A stretch of DNA of 64,000 bases from Virgibacillus proomii (GCF_018916875.1 NZ_JAHLNO010000004.1:124001-188000), one strand, 5' to 3'; positions 35,736-45,328 are shown, numbered from the stretch's first letter. Notes: generated by a model not told the origin, from the letters alone. A program made the numbers and translations.

Positions 35736-36350
35736 TTGACAGAACATCGTGAGTTTCTAACTAGAAGACTTCACTCGTTGTTAGGCGTACTTCCAATTGG
35801 GGTATTTTTGATTCAACACTTAGTGGTGAATCATTTTGCTGTTTATGGCGAAGAAAACTTCAACAAAGCAGCGGATTTTATGCATAATCTACCATTTCGC
35901 ACACTCTTAGAAATAGTAGTTATTTTCTTGCCTATCTTGTTTCATGCTATTTTAGGAGTTTATATTGTTTTTGTAGCACGAAACAATACGAGAAATTATG
36001 GTTTTTTCCGTAATTGGATGTTCTTATTACAACGCGTAACGGGTATTATTACGTTTGTCTTTATTGTATGGCATGTATGGGAGACTAGAATACAATTGTG
36101 GTCTGAGGGTGCAGACTATAGTCTCATGGAAGGAATTCTTTCCAATCCGTTCATGTTTTGGTTTTATATTGTTGGTGTTTTATCTACTATTTTTCATTTT
36201 GCAAATGGGCTATGGAGCTTCTGCGTTACTTGGGGGATTACGCAAACGCCAAAGTCGCAAAAAGTTGTTACATACGCAACATTGATCGTCTTTTTAGCGT
36301 TAAGCTATGTCGGTGTGAGGACATTAATCACATTTGCATACGGTGTTTAA
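35736..36350 (+). CDS. sdhC: Succinate dehydrogenase cytochrome b558 subunit
   Basis: 204-residue membrane anchor with five membrane segments. It holds two b hemes and the menaquinone site; candidate heme His residues lie in LIQHLVVNHF, LFHAILG, IVWHVWE and IFHFANGLW. Length agrees with B. subtilis SdhC (202). It starts at TTG behind a very strong GGGGGGG-type site (AAAGGGGGGGGAACAGA region). First gene of the sdhCAB operon. Confidence 0.94.
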   Translation: MTEHREFLTRRLHSLLGVLPIGVFLIQHLVVNHFAVYGEENFNKAADFMHNLPFRTLLEIVVIFLPILFHAILGVYIVFVARNNTRNYGFFRNWMFLLQRVTGIITFVFIVWHVWETRIQLWSEGADYSLMEGILSNPFMFWFYIVGVLSTIFHFANGLWSFCVTWGITQTPKSQKVVTYATLIVFLALSYVGVRTLITFAYGV

Positions 36351-36379
36351 TTTAAAGGAACAGGGAGTGAGTGACAGTG

Positions 36380-38155
36380 ATGAGTAATCGAAAAGTTGCT
36401 GTAGTCGGCGGAGGTTTAGCTGGCTTAATGGCAACGATAAAAGCAGCAGAAGCAGGCGTTAGTGTCGATCTTTTTTCTATTGTTCCCGTAAAGCGCTCTC
36501 ACTCAGTATGTGCTCAAGGTGGAATTAACGGTGCAGTCAATACGAAAGGAGAAGGGGATTCTCCTTGGCTTCATTTTGACGATACTGTTTATGGCGGTGA
36601 CTTCTTAGCGAATCAGCAACCGGTAAAAGCGATGTGTGATGCAGCACCTGGGATTATTCACATGTTTGATCGCATGGGTGTTATGTTTAACCGTACACCG
36701 GAGGGGTTACTTGATTTCCGCCGTTTTGGTGGAACCCAAATGCACCGAACAGCATATGCAGGAGCGACTACAGGGCAACAATTACTTTATGCAGTTGATG
36801 AACAAGTTCGTCGTTATGAAGTAGAAGGGCTTGTTACAAAATATGAAAACTGGGAATTCGTACGGGCGATTATTGATGAAGAGGGTGTTGGAAGAGGAAT
36901 TGTTGCGCAAAATGTAAAAACACATGAAATAAAGGCATTTCCTTCTGACGCTACTATTTTTGCTACTGGTGGACCGGGGATAATTTTTGGTAAATCTACG
37001 AACTCCATGATTAATACTGGTTCAGCAGCAAGTAAACTGTATCAACAAGGTGTAAAATATGCGAATGGTGAGTTTATTCAAATTCATCCTACCGCGATAC
37101 CCGGTGATGATAAGTTACGATTAATGAGTGAGTCTGCCCGTGGAGAAGGCGGCAGAATATGGACATATAAAGATGGAGAACCATGGTATTTTCTAGAAGA
37201 AAAATACCCAGCTTACGGTAACCTGGTACCACGTGATATTGCTACACGTGAAATATTTGATGTTTGTGTAAACCAAAAGCTAGGTATTAATGGAGAGAAT
37301 ATGGTTTATCTTGATTTATCACATAAGGATCCGGAAGAGCTTGATATTAAGCTTGGCGGAATTATTGAGATTTATGAAAAATTTGTTGGTGAAGATCCAC
37401 GAAAAGTACCGATGAAGATATTCCCTGCAGTACATTATTCCATGGGTGGACTATGGGTAGACATCAATCAGATGACAAATGTTCCAGGAATATTTGCAGC
37501 AGGTGAATGTGACTATTCCATGCATGGCGCTAACCGATTAGGTGCTAATTCTTTATTATCTGCAATATATGGAGGGGCGGTTGCCGGGCCAAGTGCAATT
37601 AAGTATATTGAAGGCTTAGATAAGCATGTAGATGATCTGTCATCCAGCTTATTCGAAGAAAATGTGAAGGTTGAACAGGATAACTTTGAAAAATTAATGA
37701 AGAAGGATGGCGACGAAAACGCTTATCAAATTCATAACGAGCTTGGTCAATGGATGACAGATAATGTAACCGTTGTTCGTGAAAACAAAAAACTATTAGA
37801 AACCGATGAGAAAATCCAAGAATTACTGGAGCGTTTTGAAAATATTAATATTAATGACACTTCACGTTGGAGCAACCAGGGAGTAATGTTTACCCGTCAA
37901 CTGAAGAATATGCTTCAGTTAGCACGTGTTATAACACTAGGTGCTTATCATCGGGATGAAAGTCGTGGAGCTCATTACAAACCAGAGTTTCCAGATCGTA
38001 ATGACGAAGACTGGTTGAAAACAACTATCGCTGAATTTGATCTAGAAGCAAATTCACCTAAATTTTCCTATGAGGACGTTGATGTTTCTCTGATTAAGCC
38101 ACGTAAGCGTGACTATACGAAGAAAAGTGAAGGGGGAGTAAGTAAGAATGGCTGA
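36380..38155 (+). CDS. sdhA: Succinate dehydrogenase flavoprotein subunit
   Basis: About 591 residues. Oxidises succinate to fumarate in the TCA cycle. N-terminal FAD-binding VVGGGLAGLMATIKAAEAG, the covalent-flavin His region KRSHSVCAQGGINGAVN, the active-site region SESARGEGGRIW, and PAVHYSMGGLWVD, ANRLGANSLLSAIYGG. I took the ATG at 36380; GTG codons at 36371 and 36377 are alternatives because AGGGAG lies close by. It overlaps sdhB by 8 bp. Confidence 0.95.
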   Translation: MSNRKVAVVGGGLAGLMATIKAAEAGVSVDLFSIVPVKRSHSVCAQGGINGAVNTKGEGDSPWLHFDDTVYGGDFLANQQPVKAMCDAAPGIIHMFDRMGVMFNRTPEGLLDFRRFGGTQMHRTAYAGATTGQQLLYAVDEQVRRYEVEGLVTKYENWEFVRAIIDEEGVGRGIVAQNVKTHEIKAFPSDATIFATGGPGIIFGKSTNSMINTGSAASKLYQQGVKYANGEFIQIHPTAIPGDDKLRLMSESARGEGGRIWTYKDGEPWYFLEEKYPAYGNLVPRDIATREIFDVCVNQKLGINGENMVYLDLSHKDPEELDIKLGGIIEIYEKFVGEDPRKVPMKIFPAVHYSMGGLWVDINQMTNVPGIFAAGECDYSMHGANRLGANSLLSAIYGGAVAGPSAIKYIEGLDKHVDDLSSSLFEENVKVEQDNFEKLMKKDGDENAYQIHNELGQWMTDNVTVVRENKKLLETDEKIQELLERFENININDTSRWSNQGVMFTRQLKNMLQLARVITLGAYHRDESRGAHYKPEFPDRNDEDWLKTTIAEFDLEANSPKFSYEDVDVSLIKPRKRDYTKKSEGGVSKNG

Positions 38156-38912
38156 GAATAAAACAGTTACGTTTATCATTACTCGACAAGACGGCTCAGA
38201 TTCTGCCCCCTATCAAGAAACATTTAAAATTCCATATCGACCAAATATGAATGTCATTTCTGCATTAATGGAAATTCGTAAAAATCCAGTTAATGCAAAT
38301 GGGGAGAAAACAACACCAGTTCAATGGGATATGAACTGTTTAGAAGAAGTTTGTGGTGCTTGTTCCATGGTCATCAATGGCGTAGCTCGACAGTCATGTG
38401 CGGCACTTGTAGATAAGCTGGACCAACCAATTCGCTTAGAGCCAATGTCAACATTTCCGGTAGTTCGGGATTTAATTGTTGACCGTGAACGTATGTTTGA
38501 TGCGCTAAAACAAGTTAAAGCTTGGATTCCGATTGATGGTACACATGATTTAGGGCCTGGTCCACGTATGCCGGAAAAGAAACGTCAATGGGCTTATGAA
38601 TTATCTAAATGTATGACGTGTGGGGTTTGTTTAGAAGCTTGTCCAAACGTTAATGATAAGTCTAATTTTATTGGTCCGGCTGCTATATCGCAAGCTCGTC
38701 TATTTAACGCACATCCAACCGGTGCCATGAATGCCAGCGAACGGCTAAATGGTCTAATGGAAGATGGCGGTATAGACGGTTGCGGTAATTCACAAAACTG
38801 TGTGCAAGTATGTCCTAAAGGTATTCCTTTAACTACTTCCATTGCAGCCATGAACCGGGCAACAAATATCCAAGCGTTTAAAAACTTTTTCGGAAGTGAT
38901 AGCGCGCTTTAA
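38148..38912 (+). CDS. sdhB: Succinate dehydrogenase iron-sulfur subunit
   Basis: 254 residues. N-terminal [2Fe-2S] ferredoxin-like domain with CLEEVCGACSMVINGVARQS and a following Cys; C-terminal domain with CMTCGVCLEACP and CGNSQNCVQVCPKGIP for the [4Fe-4S] and [3Fe-4S] centres. It carries electrons from SdhA to the quinone site in SdhC. AGGGGGAG inside the end of sdhA is its binding site; the start overlaps sdhA by 8 bp. Confidence 0.96.
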   Translation: MAENKTVTFIITRQDGSDSAPYQETFKIPYRPNMNVISALMEIRKNPVNANGEKTTPVQWDMNCLEEVCGACSMVINGVARQSCAALVDKLDQPIRLEPMSTFPVVRDLIVDRERMFDALKQVKAWIPIDGTHDLGPGPRMPEKKRQWAYELSKCMTCGVCLEACPNVNDKSNFIGPAAISQARLFNAHPTGAMNASERLNGLMEDGGIDGCGNSQNCVQVCPKGIPLTTSIAAMNRATNIQAFKNFFGSDSAL

Positions 38913-38923
38913 TCTCATTATAC

Positions 38924-38957
38924 AAAAGGCCCCTGCCAAAAGCGGCTGGGGCCGTTT
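38924..38957 (+). terminator. Terminator of sdhCAB
   Basis: AAAGGCCCC / GGGGCCGTTTT outer stem with an inner GCC / GGC hairpin and T tail. Confidence 0.8.
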
Positions 38958-39158
38958 TACACATAATGAAAGTTTAATAAGTAAGTTGATGTTTCAAGTT
39001 TATTATATGATGGGAAATTAGCGTTCTTTAGACTTGTTGTTTATCAATAAGTAATATATGAATAATGAAGATTGAATGTTCAGTTTATTTAAGGGTAAGT
39101 AATATGATTAGATGTTCAGGTTAACAAAAGTAGTCTAATATTAGAGGGGTGGGTACTC

Positions 39159-39599
39159 ATGAGAATTCCATACATAGAGGATTTAGATAAATGGCGTTCA
39201 ACATTTACGTTTTTCATTCCAATAAAGGTGCGTTTTTCAGAAACAGATTTATTTGGTCATATGAATAATACTGCTTCATTTATCTACTTTGAACAAGCAC
39301 GAATCGAATATTTAAAGTCACTAGGCTTATTTAATAGTTCAGGAGAAATGGAAGCTATCCCGGTAGTTTCTGATTTGCAATGTAACTATTTAAAACAATT
39401 ATATTTTGATCAAACGCTTCATGTTTATGTAAAAGCTCAACATGTAGGAAATACATCAGCAGATATTCACTACATGGTTTTAGATGACAAACAGGAGATC
39501 GCACTAACTGGACGTGGTAGACTAGTATACATTCATGTTCAGACAGGTAAGCCAGTGTCGCTAGAAGAATCAATGAAGGAAGCTCTTCTACAACAGTAG
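39159..39599 (+). CDS. ysmA: Acyl-CoA thioesterase, hotdog fold (YsmA-like)
   Basis: 146 residues of the 4-hydroxybenzoyl-CoA thioesterase / YbgC type. VRFSETDLFGHMNNTASFIY is the active-site stretch with the acidic residue and His-Met-Asn-Asn; then FEQARIEYLKSLG and VSDLQCNYLKQLYFDQT follow. It would hydrolyse an acyl-CoA in the cytoplasm; substrate unknown. GAGGGGTGGG precedes the ATG. A second, broken copy lies at 43621-44059, next to gerE, where ysmA is also found in B. subtilis. Confidence 0.85.
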   Translation: MRIPYIEDLDKWRSTFTFFIPIKVRFSETDLFGHMNNTASFIYFEQARIEYLKSLGLFNSSGEMEAIPVVSDLQCNYLKQLYFDQTLHVYVKAQHVGNTSADIHYMVLDDKQEIALTGRGRLVYIHVQTGKPVSLEESMKEALLQQ

Positions 39600-39607
39600 G
39601 TAATAAT

Positions 39608-39648
39608 AAACCGGTTTTTCGCTTTCATCGAAGCAAAAACCGGTTTAT
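39608..39648 (+). terminator. Terminator of ysmA
   Basis: AAACCGGTTTTT / AAAAACCGGTTT with an inner GCTTTC / GAAGC hairpin; a very stable stem. Confidence 0.8.
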
Positions 39649-39714
39649 ACATTAGCTTTATTTCCGATAAGTTGGTTTATAAGGTTGTTCACAGCTTAAT
39701 TCATGGCTCTTTGT

Positions 39715-40277
39715 TCAATAGGTAAAAATATATATAATCAGAATATAAATAATCAAGAACAGCATTAATTCATCGCATTCATATAAAAAGATGCTCCGTA
39801 AACAAAAATAGCTAAACTTAAAAATAAAAGTGTTGTTTATCGCCATTTCTTCACACTTTGATTTGATTGTAACCTTTACATCTTCCATATGTTGCTTTCT
39901 CGTTTTAATAACATAACAATATTTAAAGTTTTGAATTAGTTCATTCGTTTTTTCCTGTAAAACCATCTTTCCCTGATTCAGTAAATAAATGTAATCACTA
40001 TATTGTGAAGCTTGATTTAATAATGGTCGGAAACAATAACAATATGATTAACCGCATAATCACGAATCATATTCCAAATTTCATCACGATGTGTCCAATC
40101 CTGAAACTGGTTCATCTAAAACAATAATTTTATACTTTGGTAGTAATAACATAGCAATTAAAACTCTACGCTTCGTACCACCAGATAGTTTTTTCGTTTT
40201 TTCATGGTAATACTCTTGTAAAGTAAACTTTTTTAAGTCCTTATAAGGGTTGATATCCAATTGAAAGATGACTTTTA
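39715..40277 (-). pseudogene. ABC transporter ATPase remnant
   Basis: Read on the minus strand, fragments in different frames give LDINPYKDLKKFTLQEYYHE, the signature KLSGGTKRRVLIAMLLLP, Walker B KIIVLDEPVSGLD, a switch-His region IVIVSDHY and a C-terminal part (SQYSDYIYLLNQGKMVLQEK and on to 39715). The N-terminal half with Walker A is missing and there are frameshifts near 40105 and 40030. It stops abruptly where the next remnant, on the other strand, begins. Confidence 0.75.
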
Positions 40278-40819
40278 GATGTTACATCATTTGAACTTAT
40301 TAAACAATTCAACGAAGGAATATCTTTTTCCGCAAAATCATTAAAACGGCGAACTACCTTTCACGTTGCTGGTGCTTTTAATCCAAATGTTCATAATCTG
40401 GAAAAAGCAGTGAAAAGATTAAAAAAGAAGATTCATTATGGTACAGATTATTTTATTACTCAACTCGTCTATGAGCCGGAAAAAATAGTTGCTATTAAGA
40501 AATCGACAGCACATCTTAAAACACCGATTTTTATCGGCGTCATGCCGCTTACTCCGACAGAAAATGCAGCATTTTTACACCATGAAGTCCCTGGCATTCG
40601 CCTCACAGATGAAGTGCGAAAAAGAATGGCAAAAGCAGCAAAGGACCGAGAGAAATCTGCTCAAGAAGGAATCAAAATCGCCAAAGAGCTTATTGACACA
40701 GCAATGGAACATTTCAACGGCATTTATTTAATTACGCCTTTTTATGCTATGAATTAACAGTCGAGCTTGCCCGCTATATGAAAGAGAAAGCGAAACAGAG
40801 ACAGGTAAGTTTAGCTTAA
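40278..40819 (+). pseudogene. C-terminal remnant of a methylenetetrahydrofolate reductase (YitJ-like)
   Basis: An open frame from 40278 ([20 protein letters not shown]) through [34 protein letters not shown] and [20 protein letters not shown] to [13 protein letters not shown], then one frameshift near 40750 and [17 protein letters not shown] to a stop at 40817. This is the C-terminal third of the MetF domain found in bifunctional YitJ (homocysteine methyltransferase / methylenetetrahydrofolate reductase). The first two thirds are gone. Confidence 0.8.
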
Positions 40820-40891
40820 AGCATTATAAAGATAAAGGAAGCTAACCCAAATGAATACGAAAAGTATCCTTTTTGCGGTCAGCCCCGATTT

Positions 40892-41230
40892 TTATTTAAT
40901 GTGAATATTTACCGATTTACTTTTGTTGTTTCTGGAAACCTTAATTCCTGAACCGCCCATTTTTTGAGCAATCTCAAAAACAACTCTTTTCCCTACACTC
41001 GACACATCTATTCTATAAGTTTTTTCTGCTCCAGGCTCCAAGGTATCTGTATGCGTAAGTTGTTTATCTACATAAACGGGTAATAATTCTTTTGTTGGTG
41101 AATCACTGTCGTATACATTTATATCGAATTTACGACTATTGTTTTCGTTCATGTTTTTAACTTTCACATATAGGTTGTTATTATTTTTCTTCTTAGGGAT
41201 GGTACAGCGTGAGACATTTGTTTTTGACAT
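40892..41230 (-). CDS. Hypothetical protein paired with the Asp-Ala repeat protein
   Basis: 112 residues, intact, not recognised. MSKTNVSRCTIPKKKNNNNL begins it; the body is a beta-type domain with KVKNMNENNSRKFDINVYDS, EPGAEKTYRIDVSS and SGIKVSRNNKSKSVNIHIK. No signal peptide. A strong GGGAGGAGATTGT precedes the ATG at 41230. It starts 22 bp after the end of the repeat-protein gene on the same strand, so the two are very likely co-transcribed. A surface or spore-layer role is possible but is only a guess. Confidence 0.65.
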   Translation of the reverse strand: MSKTNVSRCTIPKKKNNNNLYVKVKNMNENNSRKFDINVYDSDSPTKELLPVYVDKQLTHTDTLEPGAEKTYRIDVSSVGKRVVFEIAQKMGGSGIKVSRNNKSKSVNIHIK

Positions 41231-41252
41231 ACAATCTCCTCCCGAATTTTGT

Positions 41253-41891
41253 TTATTCCTTTTTGAGGGAATTAATAGCATCAATAATCGCTTTACGGTT
41301 TCCATTTTCTCCTTGTAATAATGCATCAAGTGTGTTAGATAGACCTGAAATCATTTTTTCTATATTGTCCTTATTGTCTCCTTGTAAAGCCTGCAACATC
41401 GTAAGTGTGGATAGAGATATAGCGATTGCTGAACTAACATTATCGTTTATATTGATGACTGTATTGTTCCCGTTTGTAAAGGTATTTCCACCTGAACTTG
41501 CCTCAGCATTTGAATCAGTGTCGGCATCAACATCAACGTCGGCATCAGCATCAACATCGGCATCAACATCCGCATCGGCATCGGCGTCCGCATCAGCGTC
41601 AGCGTCAGTGTCAACATCAACGTCAGCATCCGCGTCGGCATCGGCGTCCGCGTTAGCATCAGCGTTAGCATCAGCGTTAGCGTCAGCTTTGGAATTAACC
41701 TGAGCCTCATCTTGGTTCTCACCGTATTCTTTTGCTTGAACATCTTGGTTTAAATCTGAAATGATGTCGTATAAATAACCATCATCATATAATTCTTTTA
41801 GTTTCCTCCTTCTTTTCTTCATTCTTTTTCTCATTTCTTTATCTTCTTTACTTTCTCTATTCTTTTTATTTTCTTTTCCTTCTTTAGCCAA
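41253..41891 (-). CDS. Asp-Ala/Asp-Val repeat protein
   Basis: 212 residues in three parts: a highly charged Lys/Glu/Arg N-terminus (about 1-65), a low-complexity block of alternating Asp-Ala and Asp-Val dipeptides (about 68-130), and a C-terminal domain (about 131-212) with [20 protein letters not shown] and a helical end. No signal peptide or membrane segment. The start is uncertain: the TTG at 41891 lacks a good binding site, and Met codons about 20 and 24 residues further in are options. The 5' end meets a thiolase remnant, so the gene may be trimmed. Family unknown to me. Confidence 0.6.
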   Translation of the reverse strand: MAKEGKENKKNRESKEDKEMRKRMKKRRRKLKELYDDGYLYDIISDLNQDVQAKEYGENQDEAQVNSKADANADANADANADADADADADVDVDTDADADADADADADVDADVDADADVDVDADTDSNAEASSGGNTFTNGNNTVININDNVSSAIAISLSTLTMLQALQGDNKDNIEKMISGLSNTLDALLQGENGNRKAIIDAINSLKKE

Positions 41892-41904
41892 AATGAATCC
41901 GGTT

Positions 41905-42094
41905 TAGAGAGCAAAAAAGTAAATGTGAATGGCGGTTCGATTGCATATGGTCATCCTTTAGGGACAAGTGGAGTCAGAATCTTCCAACATTGATTCATGA
42001 AATGAAAAAAGGGGGAGCTGCCTATGGACTTGCCACGATGTGTATTGGTGTTGGTCAAGGAATTGCAACAGTAGTAAAGAGTTATCCAAAATGA
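41905..42094 (+). pseudogene. C-terminal remnant of a thiolase
   Basis: [20 protein letters not shown], then after one frameshift near 41985 [34 protein letters not shown] and a stop at 42092. The [11 protein letters not shown] and CIGVGQG stretches are the catalytic C-terminal motifs of acetyl-CoA acetyltransferases. Only the last 60 residues or so remain. Confidence 0.8.
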
Positions 42095-42329
42095 ACTTCA
42101 ATGCGCTATTTGAACGAAGAGACTGACACAAGACACAGGGTAATGTCTATCATGCGTTTCTCTTCGTTTATGCCCCCTTTTTTACCTCAAATGGCTACTT
42201 TCCCGTTCTTTCTATAAATGTAGAATAAATTCGTATTTTTTGGTCATACAAGTGAGTAAAGTCGAGAAGTCCTATCTCCAATACTTCTATTAAACAGTGA
42301 ACAAAAATGCAATAAAATTCTTTTTTCGT

Positions 42330-42419
42330 ACTATAAGAAAGTATAAAATTTTAGGGTTTATAGTATAAGAAAAACTACAGCTTTCGCTAAAGACTTGGCG
42401 ACAAGCCATGTTTTTCTAA
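42330..42419 (+). repeat. R3 dispersed repeat, copy 5
   Basis: ACTATAAGAAAGTATAAAAT to ACTTGGCGACAAGCCATG and TTTTTCTAA; one mismatch in the closing stem. Confidence 0.75.
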
Positions 42420-42477
42420 TCTTTCGTTCATTCCAATATAATGAAGTTATAAGATTTTAGAAAAAGAGGGGCTATAA

Positions 42478-42994
42478 ATGAGTGAAAAATTGCTTGATAT
42501 CTCACCGGATATATACCAATCGTTAAGTGGTTCGGAACGGCATTTGCTGGTTTATATTTAACAAAATATGCAAAGAATAGCCACTTTATCGATTGTGAAA
42601 TTGAGTAAGGAAGCAAATGTTTCAACCGCTACGATCGTCCGTTTAATGAAGAAGCTTGGTTATAATGGCTATACTTCATTTAAATATACAATAAAGGAGC
42701 ATCGAAATTTTAAAGAAGGATGATATAGACAGTCAAATTAAAGAAGCAATTCGCAAAAACGAGCGTGAAGTGCTAGATACAATTCATATGTTAAACATTG
42801 GTAAAATTGAAGATGCCGATAAAATATATGTTTTTGCGAGAGATTTTTCAGAGTTAATTGGTACTGAATTAACGATTAAATTACAGCTTCTAGGAAAAAA
42901 TTGTGAAATGCCATTCTTTCCTGAATATGAAGTACGCTCGCGCTTACCTTTACAAGTACTTTCAAGGGTTTTGTTAGATTCTTATGTCATTTAA
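42478..42994 (+). pseudogene. RpiR/MurR-type regulator remnant
   Basis: MSEKLLDISPDIYQSLSGSE, a stop, then LSKEANVSTATIVRLMKKLG and YNGYTSFKYTIKEH (helix-turn-helix_6 domain), a frameshift, then KNEREVLDTIHMLNIGKIED and IYVFARDFSELIGTELTIKL (start of the SIS sugar-phosphate domain) to a stop at 42992. The SIS domain is cut short. Typical of regulators of sugar-phosphate use; now dead. Confidence 0.75.
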
Positions 42995-43605
42995 ACAAAC
43001 TTTTACGAAAGTTGTAATTTAAGAGTGATTCTTTAGGAATTTATCTTGTACTTTTTCTGAACTTTTTCCGTACGTATTCTGGACAAATTTGGCTGGATAT
43101 TTCCGTTCTCTTATGATGGATTGCTTTTTCCAAGCTTTTTTAACACTTGGCGCAACGTCTCGGGCGTGTGTTTTCATACCTTTTTGGTTAAGAGAAGCTC
43201 GCTTGTTTTCATATTCCACAACATAAGTAGGGGTAGTTTATTGTTAAAAACCAGACAACTGTATAAGGTATTCATATTAGCGGTTGCATTTTCTAGTGCA
43301 AGTTTTTTTGTTTTTCGCTGAACCTGTACACGCCATTAAAACAATTTCTGATGGAGAAGCAACGTATTCAAATGATTTGGCTCCTCGCTATTTAATGTTG
43401 GGAAATATTTTTGATTTGGAGCTTGGGCAGGTATGATGACGAGACAAGACGGCAGGACAAACGATATTGGTTCATGCAATAAGCGTTATCATACCCGCCA
43501 CTTTGTATAAAAATCTTAAACCACCTGCTGAGTTCATACTAAATAGCATGAAAATTAGTTAGATACGAGCGCATTTTAAGGCAAAATTACAAAATATATG
43601 TTGAA
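42995..43605. other. Decayed region with unassigned protein fragments
   Basis: Short open stretches only. On the plus strand a signal-peptide-like segment (LYKVFILAVAFSSASFF) leads into HAIKTISDGEATYSNDLAP after a frameshift. On the minus strand, 43019-43219 encodes a basic tail (PSVKKAWKKQSIIRERKYPA) that could be the end of a lost gene. None can be named. Confidence 0.4.
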
Positions 43606-43620
43606 GAGGTGAGCGTAATC

Positions 43621-44059
43621 ATGAGAATTTCTTATATAGAAGATTTAAATCAGTGGCGCTCGACATTTTTATTTTCCATCCCTGTTACAGTTCGTTTTTC
43701 TGAGACAAATCTATTCGGACACATGAACAATATAGCAGCCTTTATTTATTTAGAACAGGTCAGAATCGAATTTTTAAAACCAGTTGGCATCTTGACGGCA
43801 ATATGAATACCGAGGGGATTCCGGTATTATCTATCTACAATGTGATTTCTTAAAGGAATTGTACTTTGATCAAACCATCCATGTATATGTAAAAGCGCAC
43901 CATGTCGGCAGATCATCTGTTGACATTCATTATATGGTTTTGGACGACAAACAAGAAATAGCTTTAACAGGACGAGGGAGACTTGTCTCTATTCATGCAA
44001 AAACAGGCAAGCCAGTATCATTGGAAGAAGCAATGAGAGCAGCATTGTTGGAACTGTAA
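43621..44059 (+). pseudogene. Second copy of ysmA (thioesterase), frameshifted
   Basis: MRISYIEDLNQWRSTFLFSI, VRFSETNLFGHMNNIAAFIY and EFLKPVGIL match the intact gene at 39159. Then a frameshift near 43795 (DGNMNTEGIPVLS), a second near 43840 (LQCDFLKELYFDQT), and the remainder runs intact to GRGRLVSIHAKTGKPVSLEE. The GAGGTGAGC binding site is still there. In B. subtilis ysmA is a neighbour of gerE, so this may be the original copy. Confidence 0.88.
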
Positions 44060-44363
44060 AAACTAGAATTGTATCGATTCGTGTATGTCTTTTGTAATAA
44101 CCAATAATTGAAGAGAGGTCCCTCAATCAAGTATGGGCTCAACGAATGAAGTGATTGCAGAAAATAGGAGTTTTATTGAGTTGGGGGAAAGTTGCTTCTT
44201 CGATTGCAAGTGCAAAGCACAAATAAGATGAAATGCCCACTAAATTATTTTGAAAAATTATGCAGAACGCCAAACTGCATTTTAGTGTAGTCTGAAGTAT
44301 GTAAGGATTTAACGAATAACTTCTTTAAATAATATATTAGTGGTGTATTTAAGACTATAGCAA

Positions 44364-44396
44364 ACACGGCTTTCCATAGTGGAAAGCCGCGTTGAT
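44364..44396 (-). terminator. Terminator of gerE (minus strand)
   Basis: GCGGCTTTCC / GGAAAGCCGTG stem, 5-nt loop, with TTTG tail on the minus strand; partly bidirectional. Confidence 0.65.
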
Positions 44397-44620
44397 TAGA
44401 GCTTTAATTCCCCCATGCGAAGGAGCTCTACAACAGCCTGCGAACGCCCCTTAACTCCCAACTTCTGCATAGCATTTGAAATATGATTTCGAACTGTTTT
44501 TTCTGATATGAATAATTCCTGGGCAATTTCTTTAGTTGTCTTATCTTGTACTAATAGCTCGAATACTTCTTTTTCCCGTTTAGTTAGTAATTGCTTCGGT
44601 TTATACTCGTTATCCTTCAA
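44396..44620 (-). CDS. gerE: Spore germination regulator GerE
   Basis: 74-residue LuxR-type DNA-binding protein made late in the mother cell; it switches spore coat genes. LLTKREKEVFELLVQDKTTK and LFISEKTVRNHISNAMQKLG, VKGRSQAVVELLRMGEL are nearly identical to B. subtilis GerE (74 residues). The start was set at TTG 44620, since AAGGAGGGG stands 7 bp before it; a longer frame to 44644 runs through the binding site and is wrong. Confidence 0.95.
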   Translation of the reverse strand: MKDNEYKPKQLLTKREKEVFELLVQDKTTKEIAQELFISEKTVRNHISNAMQKLGVKGRSQAVVELLRMGELKL

Positions 44621-44644
44621 ATGGTAACCCCTCCTTGCTGTCAA

Positions 44645-45328
44645 TAGAGCTGCATATTGAAGGGAAATTATTTAGTCAATAATAGCTTATGATGAAGCAA
44701 ATAAACGGTGCGTACATTTGTCAAGAGTAGCAGGAATCTCCCTGGAAATGTTTAAATAAGTTTTCCTGATTGCTACTTATGTTCTAAAAGTGTCATTTTT
44801 TATAATGTTGCTGAGAATCAACGTAAAAATAATATTTAATTGGAATGTATATATGCTTTAAAAGTAATTAATCGTTTACTGAACAAGCTCTCAATAAATA
44901 TATTTATTAACTATGAGTACATAGAGAACACAAACGGAAAAATAAATGGGTGTAAAAAATATAAAAAGTGTTGCGAGAAGGTTAAATTAAAATATATTCT
45001 ATCCAAAGCGTTCAACATGAATGTCATATTGAATCATTCGATATCTTGGAAGGTTTATTTCAGGTTTGATAGCTTGAAATGTATGGGAAGCATATGAGCT
45101 ATTATAGAATGGACTTTATAACAGTGAGTGGTAAGTATTCTGGATCCTAGCCCCAACATAATACGATAAGTTATCAAAGGGCGATGACCTTTTTCTTTTG
45201 TGACTTATTTCAGAAATTTACAATTAAAGTGTTAGGTACTGAATTAACGGGGCAGGATTGTTTAACAAGAAATACTTTTATATGATATATTGTGGAAAAG
45301 AATAAAATGGAATGAGGGAAGAATTATT
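44645..45328. other. Intergenic region without a supported gene
   Basis: About 680 bp, AT-rich. A frame at 44840-45097 (Asn/Lys/Ile-rich, no ribosome binding site) is not convincing. No repeat copy was seen. Confidence 0.5.

Noticed and set aside
41470-41690. Regular short repeats of six bases, at first glance a CRISPR-like or microsatellite array
   Set aside because: No spacers. The period of 6 follows from alternating Asp-Ala and Asp-Val codons in the minus-strand gene. The plus-strand frame over it (Ser-Ala rich) is a shadow.
44840-45097. 85-codon plus-strand ORF
   Set aside because: No ribosome binding site, TTG start, Asn/Lys/Ile-rich make-up expected from AT-rich non-coding DNA.
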